DNA of 64,000 nucleotides, from positions 248,001 through 312,000 of the forward strand of contig NZ_NPDQ01000004.1 in assembly GCF_002812125.1 (NCBI RefSeq), read 5' to 3'. This document shows, in pieces, positions 9,336 to 19,094 of the stretch. Every line of letters begins with the position of its first letter. Position 1 is the stretch's first letter. The notes beneath the pieces were generated by a model. That model worked only from the letters and a program-made list of their open reading frames with translations. It had not been told where the DNA came from and did not search any database. The stretch is from Leptospira brenneri. GTDB taxonomy: Bacteria > Spirochaetota > Leptospiria > Leptospirales > Leptospiraceae. Both the position numbers and the translations under genes were made by a program.

Positions 9336-11354
9336 ATGACAGAAAAAGAAGCCACTTTGGGACGCTGGCATAAAGAATTTTTTGAGAACATTCACCTATT
9401 TGTAAAATCGGGTCTTACCGAATCCGAAGCAAAGTCCATTTTAGAAGAGTTTTTAGTTCTTTCACAAAGTACACCTAAACCGAAGGTCATGGACATCTTC
9501 CAAGAACCAGAACGCCTGGAAGAAATCGGAGTCTATACTGACATCCGCACCCAACCTCGCGACTTTATGTTGAAGTTTCTCGATCCGATCATGAAGAAAT
9601 TCAAAGTCGAAGGAACAGAAAATTTAAAACTCCTAGATGGAATCATTGGTAAATATCCTGTCACTTTAATTTCCAACCACCTCAGTCATTTGGACGCCCC
9701 GGCGATCTTTACACTATTGTACAATTCTGGACCAGAAGGGAGAAAGATTGCAGAGTCCCTAGTATTTATCGCAGGAAGGCTTGCTTTTGAACCAGATTTC
9801 ACAAGGCTCGGGCTGTATATGTTTGGAACTCTCCTTGTTTGTTCCAAAAAGGATATGGCAGATAACCCTTCCCTATCTGACGTGATGACCAAAATCAATA
9901 TGAGAGCTTTTCGTAATTCCCAGAAATTACAATCAGATGGAAAAGTGATTTCTATCTTTCCGGAAGGCACACGGTCTCGCGATGGAAGGCTTATGCCTTT
10001 TGTGGACACAGTGTATCACTATGTTGCCAATAAAGTGATTTTACCCATCTCCCTTGAAGGAACAGAAAAAATCCTACCGATCGAGGGTTTACTCTTCAAC
10101 CAAGCTGTTGGAAAACTTGTCATCGGCAAACCAGTGCTTGTTGGTGAACTTACAAAAAAAGAAATGGAATCGTTTCCATCTCATATCGAACAAGTTTCCT
10201 TCCCCGGAACTGGTGACAAAAAACAGTTTATCATTGATAACCTCGCTCTTCTTGTCGGAAGCAATTTAAATAAACACAAACATGGAACCTATCGTAATCT
10301 TTACAAAGGTGATGTGAGGGAAACTAACCAACTCATCACTCTGGCAAAAAAACCAGAAGAACATGTGGTCATCATCGGATCGTCGAATATGTCGGTGGCT
10401 TTTGCTTGTGTGATGGCAAACAAAAATGTAAAAGTTACAATTTACACTCCTGATTCAGAAATTGTAAAACAAAGTAATGAAGAAAAACGAGATATTGTCC
10501 ATTATCCAATTTACAAACTTCCACCAAATATTGAATTTTCGGACAAACCAGAAGTAATGGAATCGGCAACTCTTTTTATCCAAGGAACCAACCCTTGGGA
10601 ATTTGATGCTATTTATTCAAAAATCAGAACCTATCTGCAAAAAAATAAATCTCCTATGGTCAATGTGATCAAAGGATTTACCGGTTCCAAAAAAGGACTG
10701 ATCCTGGAAGATCTCAACGAACTACTACTAATTGAAAGAGAAAGATTAGCCGTAGTTTCCGGAGCCTGTTACCCGGACCAAATTATGGAAAGAAAAATTT
10801 CAGGATTCGAAATTTCTGCCTTTGAGGACTCTCTCATTCCAAAACTCAAAGACCTTCTTTCTAACAATTATGTGTTCACAAGAACGGCAATCAATTCCAG
10901 AGACACAAAAGGTGTCCAACTGGGTGGAGCATTAAAAACCGTTTACGCCCTTGCCATGGGACTAGTGGAAGGTTACTTTAAACGAGAATTAGGTGGCAAT
11001 GTTGACAACACTCTCTTTCACTTGAGTAATCGTTTTTTCAATGAAATGGTTTCTATTGGAGTTTTACTTGGTGGAGATCCCACCACGTTTAATGGTTTAT
11101 CCGGAATGACTGACTTTATGTTGGCCTGCTTCGGATCCGATACAAGAGATAGAAAGTATGGATATGACCTTGCTTACGGAACAAGGCCAGAAAAAATTAC
11201 GAACGGATTCTATGGACTAAAGGTATTACCAAACCTCATCCAACTCGATGAAAAAAGACACCCGATCGTTACGGCAGCCTATCGCACTGTCATTCAAAAC
11301 GAAGATTTTGATTTGATCGCAGAAAAATTGCAGATGCAACTGGCTAGGATTTAG
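9336..11354 (+). CDS. Fused glycerol-3-phosphate acyltransferase and GpsA-type glycerol-3-phosphate dehydrogenase
   Basis: A two-domain protein of 672 aa. Residues about 80-300 form a PlsC/PlsB-like acyltransferase: NHLSHLD with H115 and D120, then FPEGTRS (208-214). Residues about 342-672 form an NAD(P)-dependent glycerol-3-phosphate dehydrogenase like GpsA. In that domain the catalytic lysine region NVIKGF (K446), SGACYPDQI, GVQLGGALK (K534) and TFNGLSGMTD (D593) are kept. The nucleotide loop reads GSSNMS instead of the usual GAGSWG, which may weaken NAD binding. The fusion would couple making glycerol-3-phosphate from DHAP to acylating it in phospholipid synthesis. It is a single gene, divergent from hisZ-purA, and its end overlaps the histidine kinase by 11 bp. 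Confidence 0.88.
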   Translation: MTEKEATLGRWHKEFFENIHLFVKSGLTESEAKSILEEFLVLSQSTPKPKVMDIFQEPERLEEIGVYTDIRTQPRDFMLKFLDPIMKKFKVEGTENLKLLDGIIGKYPVTLISNHLSHLDAPAIFTLLYNSGPEGRKIAESLVFIAGRLAFEPDFTRLGLYMFGTLLVCSKKDMADNPSLSDVMTKINMRAFRNSQKLQSDGKVISIFPEGTRSRDGRLMPFVDTVYHYVANKVILPISLEGTEKILPIEGLLFNQAVGKLVIGKPVLVGELTKKEMESFPSHIEQVSFPGTGDKKQFIIDNLALLVGSNLNKHKHGTYRNLYKGDVRETNQLITLAKKPEEHVVIIGSSNMSVAFACVMANKNVKVTIYTPDSEIVKQSNEEKRDIVHYPIYKLPPNIEFSDKPEVMESATLFIQGTNPWEFDAIYSKIRTYLQKNKSPMVNVIKGFTGSKKGLILEDLNELLLIERERLAVVSGACYPDQIMERKISGFEISAFEDSLIPKLKDLLSNNYVFTRTAINSRDTKGVQLGGALKTVYALAMGLVEGYFKRELGGNVDNTLFHLSNRFFNEMVSIGVLLGGDPTTFNGLSGMTDFMLACFGSDTRDRKYGYDLAYGTRPEKITNGFYGLKVLPNLIQLDEKRHPIVTAAYRTVIQNEDFDLIAEKLQMQLARI

Positions 11355-13164
11355 GAAGCCTTACTTCAAATTCAGTATTGCCGGGTTCCGATTGGAATTG
11401 GATCCGGCCCTGATGTCTTTCTTCCACAGATTGTTTCACTATCCCAAGTCCAAGACCAGTTCCTTCCCCCTTTTCCTTCGTTGTATAAAACGGCTCAAAA
11501 ATTCTCTTCTGGATGCCAATGGGAATTCCAGGGCCACTATCTTTGATTCGAACGGACACTTCTGTTTCTAACTCATCCACTTGAATGGTAAGTGTCCCTT
11601 TAAAGGCCATAGCTTGTAAGGCATTATAAATGAGATTTGTCCAAATTTGAATGAGCTCATCTGGATAACCAGCAATCGTCGGTTCTGCATTGTAGAAACG
11701 GACGCATTCGACTCCCGATTTCATTTTACTTTGATACAAGGTTAAAACCGTTTCAATTGTATCGACTAAATTGATGGGAGTTTTTGCTTCATGTCGGTCA
11801 TACCGTCCATAGTTTTTTAAACTATAAACAATTTTGGATGTTCTCTCCACAGCTAAACGAATGGATTCAATACTGCGTAAAGTATTCAGTTCAGAAAGTA
11901 CTAAATCTAATAAGGTAGAGGATTGGAAATGTAATAAAAATTTTTCATTCTCTAGAAAAAAATCAGGCACACCAAGATCCACAATTCGATCGGCTAGATC
12001 ATAAGCCGGTTCAATCTCAAGTCGGATAAAAATAGATTCCAAATTCTTTTTTGCCTTACGTGCTTCCATAAACCCGTAAGATTTCGGTTTGAATGTGAAT
12101 AATTCAATCACCCAAGAAATAATTTCATTGATATCTTTCTCTGAATGTTTTGAAAAACACTCTTTGATTTGGAACAAACGATTTCCGAAATTTCCCATAC
12201 GGTTAAAAATTTGTTCACTAAAAGCAGAAATGGCCGCCAAAGGATTATTAATTTCATGAGCCACACTTGCGACTAACTGGCCGAGTGTTGCCATTTTCTC
12301 TGCTAAAATCAATTGGTCTTGGGTTTTTTGTAGGTCTTCCAAAATCCGATTCAGTTCTTTTGTTCTTTCTTTAACCGCAAATTCAAGAGCTTCTTTACTT
12401 TGTTTGGATTCGGTAATATCAATCAGAATGGCAAGTAAGGTAGGCCTTCCATGATTATTGATAATGGTATTACCCGAAACCACGTGACGAATTTCTCCCG
12501 TTTTGGTTCGAACACTTGCCTCCATACCAGTGCTCCAACCTTTTTTTTGGACCTCTGCAAGAAGGCGCGCCCGGTCGAGTTTGGTAATCCAAATATTTAA
12601 TTCATGAGAGGTCTTTCCAATGATTTCGTCTCTATCGTATCCAATCAAACGACAGTAAGCTTCATTGATATCATCGTATTTTCCAGTTTCTGCATTGGAA
12701 AGACTGACGGCAGCAGGATTCAATCGAAACACACTTTCAAAAAGCTCCTTGCTAATCACAAGTTCACTCTGCAAAACACTCGCTAGGTATTCTTTCTCCT
12801 TCAGTGCCGTTATATTTTGTCCAGCAGAGAGTAGATACTTCCCATTTTCTACAATCCGACCACTAAAAAGGATAACTACTGTAGCCCCGGTTTTAGTGAT
12901 GAGAGAAACCTCTCTGTTCAAAACATGACCGTCTCTTTTTAATCCCTCTAAAATAATTTCACGATCATTTGCATTAGAATATATCCCTAAATCGAGAGTG
13001 GACTTTCCAATCACCTCCTCTCTTGTCCGGCCAAGCCAAGCACAATACACATCGTTTGCATCTACGTACAATCCCGTTTGCATATCAGTAAGTGCCATCC
13101 CAATGGGACTAGAACTAAATGCCGTATGCCATATCGAATCGGAGATAGAAAGCTGGGGAGTCAT
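11344..13164 (-). CDS. PAS-PAS sensor histidine kinase
   Basis: A protein of 606 aa from ATG 13164. An in-frame start at 13224 would run into the rplQ terminator, so it is rejected. Two PAS domains cover roughly residues 10-125 (SPIGMALTDMQTGLYVDAND; IGKSTLDLG) and 140-260 (IGYDRDEIIGKTSHELN). A short coiled coil follows, then a histidine kinase core with H303 in VASVAHEINNPL, an N-box (TNLIYNALQAM), KDSGPGIP and GTGLGLGIV. No membrane segment is seen, so the kinase is probably cytoplasmic. Phosphotransfer to an unknown response regulator is expected. No regulator gene is adjacent; the nearest receiver is about 10 kb away at the left edge. Confidence 0.9.
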   Translation of the reverse strand: MTPQLSISDSIWHTAFSSSPIGMALTDMQTGLYVDANDVYCAWLGRTREEVIGKSTLDLGIYSNANDREIILEGLKRDGHVLNREVSLITKTGATVVILFSGRIVENGKYLLSAGQNITALKEKEYLASVLQSELVISKELFESVFRLNPAAVSLSNAETGKYDDINEAYCRLIGYDRDEIIGKTSHELNIWITKLDRARLLAEVQKKGWSTGMEASVRTKTGEIRHVVSGNTIINNHGRPTLLAILIDITESKQSKEALEFAVKERTKELNRILEDLQKTQDQLILAEKMATLGQLVASVAHEINNPLAAISAFSEQIFNRMGNFGNRLFQIKECFSKHSEKDINEIISWVIELFTFKPKSYGFMEARKAKKNLESIFIRLEIEPAYDLADRIVDLGVPDFFLENEKFLLHFQSSTLLDLVLSELNTLRSIESIRLAVERTSKIVYSLKNYGRYDRHEAKTPINLVDTIETVLTLYQSKMKSGVECVRFYNAEPTIAGYPDELIQIWTNLIYNALQAMAFKGTLTIQVDELETEVSVRIKDSGPGIPIGIQKRIFEPFYTTKEKGEGTGLGLGIVKQSVEERHQGRIQFQSEPGNTEFEVRLPKS

Positions 13165-13208
13165 GCGTTTGGAATGTAGTATTGGATCAGAACACAAAAC
13201 GATTGCAA

Positions 13209-13245
13209 TAAAAAAAAAGCCCACTCAAGGTTTGAGTAGGCTTTC
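13209..13245 (-). terminator. Intrinsic terminator of the S10-spc-alpha gene series
   Basis: On the minus strand an 11-bp stem, AGCCTACTCAA paired with TTGAGTGGGCT (one G-T pair), is followed by a run of nine T. It lies about 35 bp past the rplQ stop and before the histidine kinase start, so it ends the long ribosomal transcript. Confidence 0.9.
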
Positions 13246-13277
13246 TTGTTCCCAAGTAGAGAAAAGGCTTCTTTTAC

Positions 13278-13793
13278 TTATTTAGTTGCTGCTTTTTCTT
13301 TTTTGGCTTTTTTAGGTTTTTCTTCCTTTTTGGCAGGTTTTTTCTCTTCGCGTTTCGCTCGCACTTCTGCTTTTAACTCGTCTTGAGTTTTGCGATCTAC
13401 AAGTTCCAAAATTCCCATTGCAGTGTTGTCAGAAGGACGGTTTACCAAACGAATGATTCTTGTATAACCACCCACTCTTTCTGCATAACGGTTCGCAAGG
13501 TCTTTCAAAAGTTTATTCACGATTTCTTGGTCACCAAGGTGGCTATAAAGGTATCTCGTGTTGTGCAGAATGGCTGCATTTTTCTTTTGTTCATCAAGAT
13601 TTGCTAAGTTCGCATCTAAATTACGTTTTGCTCTAGTAATGATTCGTTCTGCATAAGAACGAGCAACTTTCAACTTCGCAACGGAAGATTCAATTCTTTC
13701 GTGGCGAAGGAGAGAGATTACCATATTTTGGATCATAGCTTTTCTATGATCTGCGGATCTATTGAGTTGTTTAACTTTATTACGTTTATTCAT
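13278..13793 (-). CDS. rplQ: 50S ribosomal protein L17
   Basis: A protein of 171 aa. The first ~120 residues match bacterial L17, including [17 protein letters not shown] (here [16 protein letters not shown]), ERIITRAKR and the GGYTRIIRL region. A Lys/Glu/Ala-rich tail of about 45 residues ([19 protein letters not shown]) extends beyond the usual length. It is the last gene of the alpha series, 1 bp after rpoA, and is followed by the strong terminator. Confidence 0.96.
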   Translation of the reverse strand: MNKRNKVKQLNRSADHRKAMIQNMVISLLRHERIESSVAKLKVARSYAERIITRAKRNLDANLANLDEQKKNAAILHNTRYLYSHLGDQEIVNKLLKDLANRYAERVGGYTRIIRLVNRPSDNTAMGILELVDRKTQDELKAEVRAKREEKKPAKKEEKPKKAKKEKAATK

Positions 13794-13794
13794 C

Positions 13795-14772
13795 TTAAAA
13801 ATCTCTCATACCGAAAGAAAGTCCCATAGAGGAAAGTTTTGCTTTCAACTCTTGTAAACTTTGTTCGCTGAAATGTTTTGATTTAGTCATTTCGTCTTCT
13901 GATCTCTTAACGAGTTCGCCAATGAAGTCAATTTCCAAACTACGAAGAACGTTTGTAGAACGAACAGAAAGTTCTAATTCTTCAACGTGCTTAGATAAAG
14001 CTGCTTTTAGTTTTTCATCAGCTTCATCCAACTCTTCTTCTTCTTCTTCGATTTCTTCTTCAAAGTTAATGAAAACAGTTAAATGGTCTTTTAGTATTTT
14101 TGCTGCTTGTGCTACTGCATCTTCTGGAGAAACAGAACCGTCAGTCCAAACTTCCATAGTAAGTTTTTCGTAATCAGAACGTTGTGCAACGCGAGTTTCT
14201 GATACTTCAAACAATACTTTTTGGATTGGTGAAAAGATAGAATCGATTGGGATCGTTCCCAATACTTCGATATCTTTCTTTTTGTCCTCAGCAGGAACGT
14301 ATCCACGTCCTCTTTGGATTTCCAAGTCCATAATCAAATTAGCATCCTCGTTGAGAGTTGCAATATGAAGATCCGGATTCATGATTTCAATAGAAGAATC
14401 TACTGCTAAGTCAGCCGCACGAAAGTAACCAGCACCTTTTAGTTCTAAGTGGATTACTTTACTTGCTTCTTTGTCCTCAGGCTCGTATTTGATTCGAACT
14501 TGTTTTAAGTTAAGAATGATACGAGTTACATCTTCCGCAACACCTTCGATATAGGAAAACTCGTGAGAGACTCCTTCAATTCGAATCGCGGAAATTGCCG
14601 CTCCTTCAATGGAGGACATGAGGGTACGACGAAGGGAGTTACCGATCGTTGTACCAATTCCTCTTTCGAAAGGTTCTGCAACAAACTTACCGTAGTTTGG
14701 TGTATTCACATCAGTTGTGAATTCGATTTTTTTGGGTCTTTTAAAACCTTTTAATAAATTCTTTGGAGACAA
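13795..14772 (-). CDS. rpoA: RNA polymerase alpha subunit
   Basis: A protein of 325 aa. The N-terminal assembly domain has [25 protein letters not shown] with the conserved LRR loop. The C-terminal domain (about 262-325) carries [14 protein letters not shown], where R271 corresponds to the promoter-UP-element arginine. The interdomain linker contains a striking acidic run at 238-253 ([16 protein letters not shown]). The start is TTG at 14770-14772 with an AGAAGG ribosome site 8 nt upstream; no ATG fits. It sits in the standard rpsD-rpoA-rplQ order. Confidence 0.97.
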   Translation of the reverse strand: MSPKNLLKGFKRPKKIEFTTDVNTPNYGKFVAEPFERGIGTTIGNSLRRTLMSSIEGAAISAIRIEGVSHEFSYIEGVAEDVTRIILNLKQVRIKYEPEDKEASKVIHLELKGAGYFRAADLAVDSSIEIMNPDLHIATLNEDANLIMDLEIQRGRGYVPAEDKKKDIEVLGTIPIDSIFSPIQKVLFEVSETRVAQRSDYEKLTMEVWTDGSVSPEDAVAQAAKILKDHLTVFINFEEEIEEEEEELDEADEKLKAALSKHVEELELSVRSTNVLRSLEIDFIGELVKRSEDEMTKSKHFSEQSLQELKAKLSSMGLSFGMRDF

Positions 14773-14797
14773 TGTCGTATCCTTCTTCTCTAAATTC

Positions 14798-15430
14798 TTA
14801 CTTCGAGTACAACTCTACGATTACCTGTTCTTTCACAGGAATATCAATATGCTCTCTTGTTGGAAGTGAAGTCACTTCTCCTGAGAACTTGGTATAATCT
14901 ACGCTCACCCAAGAAGCAGTTCGATTGATTGCTTGAGCAAGTTTGATATTTTCCTCGATAAACGTGGATTTTTGGAATTTCTCACGAATTTCGATTTTAT
15001 CACCAACATTCACACGATAAGAACAAATGTCCACTCGGTGGCCATTGACTAAAATATGTCTGTGAGCCACAAAGTTACGAGCTTGTCTTCTAGTAACAGC
15101 AAATCCCATACGATAAAGAACGTTATCCAATCTTCTTTCAAGGAATTGGAGTAAGTTCTCACCAGGAATCCCTGGAGTGTGAGATGCTTCTTCAAAGTAT
15201 CTACGGAATTGTTTTTCTAAAACACCATAAGCGCGTTTTACTTTTTGTTTTTCACGAAGCTGTGCTCCGTATTCTGTTACCTTCCCTTTTTTCTTAGGAG
15301 GAAGACCTGGTGGGTATTTTCTCTTTTCTAGGGAAGATTTCTCTTTATGTAATGTATGACTATTTTTGAGAAAGAGGTTAAGCCCCTCTCTTCTCATCAA
15401 TTTAACAACTGGACCTCGGTAACGTGCCAT
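14798..15430 (-). CDS. rpsD: 30S ribosomal protein S4
   Basis: A protein of 210 aa that binds 16S rRNA early in 30S assembly. It starts [16 protein letters not shown] and contains the S4 RNA-binding domain [34 protein letters not shown]. No N-terminal zinc-type CXXC cluster is present, so this is the zinc-free form. In many bacteria S4 represses the alpha operon; no such leader could be identified here. It lies between rpsK and rpoA. Confidence 0.97.
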   Translation of the reverse strand: MARYRGPVVKLMRREGLNLFLKNSHTLHKEKSSLEKRKYPPGLPPKKKGKVTEYGAQLREKQKVKRAYGVLEKQFRRYFEEASHTPGIPGENLLQFLERRLDNVLYRMGFAVTRRQARNFVAHRHILVNGHRVDICSYRVNVGDKIEIREKFQKSTFIEENIKLAQAINRTASWVSVDYTKFSGEVTSLPTREHIDIPVKEQVIVELYSK

Positions 15431-15439
15431 ATCTAATTC

Positions 15440-15853
15440 CTACACCCTTCTTCTTTTTCGTGGTCGGCACCCATTGTGCGGGAGCGGAGTTACGTCTTTA
15501 ATGAGTTTAATTGAAATGCCTTTAGTCGTTAAGGAACGAATGGCAGATTCACGTCCAATTCCTGGACCAGAAACCATTACATCTACTTCAGAAAGACCAG
15601 CAGCTTCGATTGCTTTTTCTGCTGCATTAGTAGCTGCAACTTGTGCCGCATACGGAGTGGATTTTTTAGAACCACGAAATCCCATCATTCCGGAAGAGGA
15701 CCAAGAAAGAACGTTTCCAGCCATATCGGTAATCGATACGATTGTATTGTTAAACGAAGCTTGGATATAAACCTTACCTCGAGGAACGTTTTTCTTTTCT
15801 TTTTTCTTAACCTTTTTGGTATCTTTTTTATTTTTAGCGTCTTTTTCAGCCAT
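15440..15853 (-). CDS. rpsK: 30S ribosomal protein S11
   Basis: A protein of 137 aa with a basic Lys-rich lead ([16 protein letters not shown]) before the conserved core: [31 protein letters not shown] and the C-terminal signature [16 protein letters not shown]. It is part of the 30S platform near the mRNA exit. It is 10 bp upstream of rpsD and 11 bp downstream of rpsM. Confidence 0.97.
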   Translation of the reverse strand: MAEKDAKNKKDTKKVKKKEKKNVPRGKVYIQASFNNTIVSITDMAGNVLSWSSSGMMGFRGSKKSTPYAAQVAATNAAEKAIEAAGLSEVDVMVSGPGIGRESAIRSLTTKGISIKLIKDVTPLPHNGCRPRKRRRV

Positions 15854-15864
15854 GGATTAGTCCT

Positions 15865-16242
15865 CTACTTAGTAGCCTTTTTCTTATTGGCTACAGTTTT
15901 CTTGACTCCCTTGCGGGTTCTTGCGTTGGTTCTTGTTCTTTGTCCGTTAACAGGAAGGCCACGTCTATGACGGAAACCTCTGTAACAACCCACGTCCATC
16001 AATCGTTTGATGTTCAGGTTGACTTCGGAACGAAGATCCCCTTCTACCTGGTATGATTCTTCAATGACTCGTCGGATCGCGGCTTCTTGTTCGTCCGAAA
16101 GGTCCTTCACCCGGATAGATTCGTCAATTCCTGCTTTTTTCAGGATGTTTTGAGAGGACGTCTTACCAATACCAAATACGTATGTAAGACCGATCAATAT
16201 TCTTTTGTTTGATGGTAAATCAACACCCGCGATACGTGCCAT
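15865..16242 (-). CDS. rpsM: 30S ribosomal protein S13
   Basis: A protein of 125 aa from the 30S head that contacts tRNA and the 50S bridge. It starts [26 protein letters not shown], with the helix-two-turn-helix core and the signature [26 protein letters not shown]. The alpha order rpmJ-rpsM-rpsK is standard. Confidence 0.97.
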   Translation of the reverse strand: MARIAGVDLPSNKRILIGLTYVFGIGKTSSQNILKKAGIDESIRVKDLSDEQEAAIRRVIEESYQVEGDLRSEVNLNIKRLMDVGCYRGFRHRRGLPVNGQRTRTNARTRKGVKKTVANKKKATK

Positions 16243-16248
16243 ATCTTC

Positions 16249-16362
16249 CTATCTTTGCCTTTGTTTGTGTTTAGGGTTTGTGCAAATCACTCGGATTACA
16301 CCTTTTCTGCGAATGACTTTGCACTCTGGACAGATTTTTTTAACTGATGCTCTAACTTTCAT
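16249..16362 (-). CDS. rpmJ: 50S ribosomal protein L36
   Basis: Read by hand: 37 aa, [20 protein letters not shown] followed by [17 protein letters not shown]. It has the zinc-ribbon residues C11, C14, C27 and H32 of the zinc-binding L36 form. It starts at ATG 16362 (minus) and ends in TAG at 16249-16251. It fits exactly between infA and rpsM, as in most bacteria. Confidence 0.97.
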   Translation of the reverse strand: MKVRASVKKICPECKVIRRKGVIRVICTNPKHKQRQR

Positions 16363-16370
16363 TATGGTTC

Positions 16371-16589
16371 CTATTTCTTTCTGTAAGTGATGCGACCCTT
16401 AGTTAGGTCATAAGGAGAAAGTTCTACAGTAACTTTATCGCCGGGTAAAATACGGATATAATGCATACGCATTTTTCCCGAAATATGTGCTAAAACTTTG
16501 TGACCATTCTCTAGTTCCACACGGAACATAGCATTCGGTAACGGTTCTAAAACGGTTCCGTCAATAGTTATTGCTTCTTCCTTAGCCAG
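16371..16589 (-). CDS. infA: Translation initiation factor IF-1, apparent CTG start
   Basis: Read by hand: 72 aa. After the start codon the sequence is [20 protein letters not shown], then [20 protein letters not shown] and an OB-fold end [14 protein letters not shown], a full-length match to IF-1. The codon at the normal Met position is CTG (16587-16589). An in-frame TAG lies two codons upstream and the first ATG is codon 22, inside the conserved core, so CTG is the only sensible start. A GGAG at 16597-16600 stands 7 nt upstream. IF-1 fills the ribosomal A site during initiation. The ribosome site overlaps the adk stop codon, suggesting coupled translation. Confidence 0.93.
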   Translation of the reverse strand: MAKEEAITIDGTVLEPLPNAMFRVELENGHKVLAHISGKMRMHYIRILPGDKVTVELSPYDLTKGRITYRKK

Positions 16590-16600
16590 GGTCTATCTCC
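16587..16600 (-). promoter_or_regulatory. Ribosome binding site and CTG start codon of infA
   Basis: On the minus strand GGAG (16597-16600), then seven bases, then CTG. The in-frame stop TAG occupies 16593-16595, between the Shine-Dalgarno and the start. This rules out an upstream ATG, GTG or TTG. Confidence 0.85.
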
Positions 16601-17163
16601 TACTGGATCGATTTTAAAATAGTGTTAGTGATTTCTTCCATACTTCCCAAACCATTGATTTGCCGAAGGATCCCAGAGCCTTTATAAAAGTCAATTAGGG
16701 GCAACGTCTTGGTGTTGTAAGTATGCAGACGGTTTTTGATGGTCTCTTCGTTGTCATCCGAGCGTCCTTCTTTGATCGCTCTACCTAGCAACCGTTTGAC
16801 GAGTTCTTCGTCAGGAACGTCTAGGTTGACAACGGAGTCGAGCTCCATGCGGAGCTCTTTGAGGATTTCCGAGAGAGCCTTTGCTTGCTCCACCGTCCTA
16901 GGAAATCCATCCAGAATGAATCCATTCGCACAATCAGATTCGACCAATCGGTCGCGAATTATGCCGATAACGACAGCATCTGGAACTAGGTCCCCTGCGT
17001 CCATATATTTTTTTGCTTCTATCCCCATAGGGGTTCCGTTTTTTACGGCAGCGCGGAGAATATCTCCGGTAGAGATCTGTGGAATTTGGTATTTCTCTTT
17101 GATGATGTCAGCTTGGGTCCCCTTGCCTGCGCCTGGGGGCCCCATAAATATGAGTCTCTTCAT
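16600..17163 (-). CDS. adk: Adenylate kinase (short-LID form)
   Basis: A protein of 187 aa. The P-loop is [10 protein letters not shown] at residues 6-15; [10 protein letters not shown] is the NMP-site motif. The LID region between [17 protein letters not shown] and the C-terminal helix is very short, without the roughly 30-residue LID insertion or zinc cysteines of long bacterial forms. The enzyme interconverts ATP + AMP and 2 ADP. It sits between secY and infA as in many spc operons, with its stop inside the infA ribosome site. Confidence 0.96.
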   Translation of the reverse strand: MKRLIFMGPPGAGKGTQADIIKEKYQIPQISTGDILRAAVKNGTPMGIEAKKYMDAGDLVPDAVVIGIIRDRLVESDCANGFILDGFPRTVEQAKALSEILKELRMELDSVVNLDVPDEELVKRLLGRAIKEGRSDDNEETIKNRLHTYNTKTLPLIDFYKGSGILRQINGLGSMEEITNTILKSIQ

Positions 17164-17167
17164 CCGG

Positions 17168-18547
17168 TTACACTCTTCCCTTGATTTTAGTCTTTTTCAT
17201 GAATCCTTCATAGTTTCTCATGAGGAGTTGGGCTTCGATTTGTTTCAAAGTTTCGAGAGCCACACCCACCATAATGAGAAGTGAAGTTCCTCCGAAAGTA
17301 TACACTAAAGTTCCCCCACCGGTGTTCGAACCGAGGTTTAAAAACTTTATGATTAAATACGGAGCAAGAGCAAGACCAGCAAGGAAAAGAGCACCCGGTA
17401 GGGTGATTCGATTCAAGATCTTCTCAATCATATCTTTTGTTTGGCTTCCAGGGCGAACACCAGGAATAAACCCACCATATTTCTTTAAGTTATCAGCCAA
17501 CTCCTGTGGGTTGAACTGAATCGCTGTATAGAAATAAGCAAAGAAAATGATTAGAGAGGTATAAATCACATAATAAAATAATGCATGGTACCAGATTTGT
17601 GAAAATGGATTAAAATAGTCCATAATCACTGCCCAACCAGCCCACTGACCACCCTTAGATGATAACCACTGAACAATCGTTTGTGGAAACAAAATCAAAG
17701 AGGATGCAAAGATAATAGGCATTACGTTTGCACTGTTCACTTTAAAAGGGATGGATTGGCTACGAGCCTGAACCATTTTTCGGCCAACCATTTGTTTTCC
17801 ATAGTTTAATGGAACCCGGCGAACCCCTTGGGTTAAAATCACTGTAAGTGAAATTAATACGATAAATATAATGATAAGAATCAGGATACTGAGAGCATCC
17901 GAAGTATCAGAAGTAAACATAGCAATGAGTGCTTCTGGCATACGACCGATGATACCAGCAAAGATGATGAGAGAGATCCCATTACCAATCCCACGTTCTG
18001 TGATTTGTTCCCCTAGCCAAATAAGAAGAACAGTTCCTGTAGTGATGGATAACATCGCTATCGGCAAAAAGTATCCTTCTACTGATGGATTGATGAGGCC
18101 AGGATATTTCGCTTGCGCCGTTCCTGATCCAGTAGACCAAGAATTTGCCAATTGAATCACAGCAAGAGATTGGATGGCACAAAGGATAAGAGTTCCATAC
18201 TTAGTGTACTGTTGGATCTTCTTTCTACCTTCCTCCCCTTCTTTCTGCATTTTTTGCAAACTAGGAATGAGAACCATGACTAGCTGCATAATGATGGAAG
18301 AAGAGATATAAGGCATAATTCCTAGTGCAAAAATAGAAAATTTTAAAAGAGCACCACCAGCAAACAAATCCACCATTCCGAGGAAACCTTCACTCGGATC
18401 GGCAGTAATGCCCGTCACAATCAAACTATTGATACCAGGAATGGTTACGTGAGTTCCCATTCTGAAAAGTAACAACATACCTATTGTAAATAGGATTTTA
18501 GATCTTAATTCCGGGATTCGAAAGATGTTAGCGATGGTTTGAAACAT
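17168..18547 (-). CDS. secY: Preprotein translocase subunit SecY
   Basis: A protein of 459 aa with ten predicted membrane segments. It forms the protein-conducting channel with SecE (found here at 42824) and SecG. The N-terminus has the pattern [27 protein letters not shown]. The plug and pore segment [11 protein letters not shown] and the cytoplasmic loop [16 protein letters not shown] are conserved. The C-terminus [15 protein letters not shown] is typical. It follows rplO after 9 bp. Confidence 0.97.
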   Translation of the reverse strand: MFQTIANIFRIPELRSKILFTIGMLLLFRMGTHVTIPGINSLIVTGITADPSEGFLGMVDLFAGGALLKFSIFALGIMPYISSSIIMQLVMVLIPSLQKMQKEGEEGRKKIQQYTKYGTLILCAIQSLAVIQLANSWSTGSGTAQAKYPGLINPSVEGYFLPIAMLSITTGTVLLIWLGEQITERGIGNGISLIIFAGIIGRMPEALIAMFTSDTSDALSILILIIIFIVLISLTVILTQGVRRVPLNYGKQMVGRKMVQARSQSIPFKVNSANVMPIIFASSLILFPQTIVQWLSSKGGQWAGWAVIMDYFNPFSQIWYHALFYYVIYTSLIIFFAYFYTAIQFNPQELADNLKKYGGFIPGVRPGSQTKDMIEKILNRITLPGALFLAGLALAPYLIIKFLNLGSNTGGGTLVYTFGGTSLLIMVGVALETLKQIEAQLLMRNYEGFMKKTKIKGRV

Positions 18548-18556
18548 AGGTTATAT

Positions 18557-19090
18557 CTAGTTTTTTTTCTCTTCTTTTTTCTTTTCTCTAATGATGACTT
18601 TTCCACCCGCTTTTTCAATTTTCTCTTTTGCAGAGGCAGAAAAAGCATCTACCGTAATGGTAATGGCACTTGTCACTTCTCCAGTTCCGAGTAATTTGAT
18701 TGGTCCGACTTCGGACTTAATCAAAGACTTGGCTTTAAGAATGGCAGGAGTTACTTCCCCAGAAAGACCTGCTTTTGCTAAAGAGATCAAGTTTACTGGT
18801 TGGAACTCTACTGAGAAAATATTTGTAAAACCACGTTTTGGCAAACGTCTGTGGAGAGGGAGCTGTCCACCTTCGAATCCACGTCTCATCGAAGCTGCAC
18901 GAGCTCTTTGTCCTTTGGAACCACGAGTGGAAGTTTTTCCCATTCCGGACCCTGGACCTTGACCCACACGTTTCGGAGAGGTTTTAGCACCTTCCGGAAC
19001 TGGAACCAAGTTTTTGTTTCCGAGAGAAGTGGATTTTTTGGGACGTTTTGCCCCAAATCCACGACCTTGTTCAATTCTATCTTGTGCCAT
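18557..19090 (-). CDS. rplO: 50S ribosomal protein L15
   Basis: A protein of 177 aa, a late-assembly 50S protein. The glycine-rich start KRVGQGPGSGMGKTSTRGSKGQ and the motif FEGGQLPLHRRLPKRGF are diagnostic. An N-terminal stretch of about 30 residues precedes the usual start, and the C-terminus ends in a charged REKKKEEKKN tail. It is followed by secY. Confidence 0.96.
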   Translation of the reverse strand: MAQDRIEQGRGFGAKRPKKSTSLGNKNLVPVPEGAKTSPKRVGQGPGSGMGKTSTRGSKGQRARAASMRRGFEGGQLPLHRRLPKRGFTNIFSVEFQPVNLISLAKAGLSGEVTPAILKAKSLIKSEVGPIKLLGTGEVTSAITITVDAFSASAKEKIEKAGGKVIIREKKKEEKKN

Positions 19091-19094
19091 ACAA

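Noticed and set aside
13165..13224. Longer N-terminus for the histidine kinase
   Set aside because: The added 20 residues lie in the rplQ terminator region and are not PAS-like.
14014..14061. GAA-rich microsatellite as a phase-variation site in rpoA
   Set aside because: The repeat is irregular, codes in frame for Glu, and phase variation of an essential gene is unlikely.
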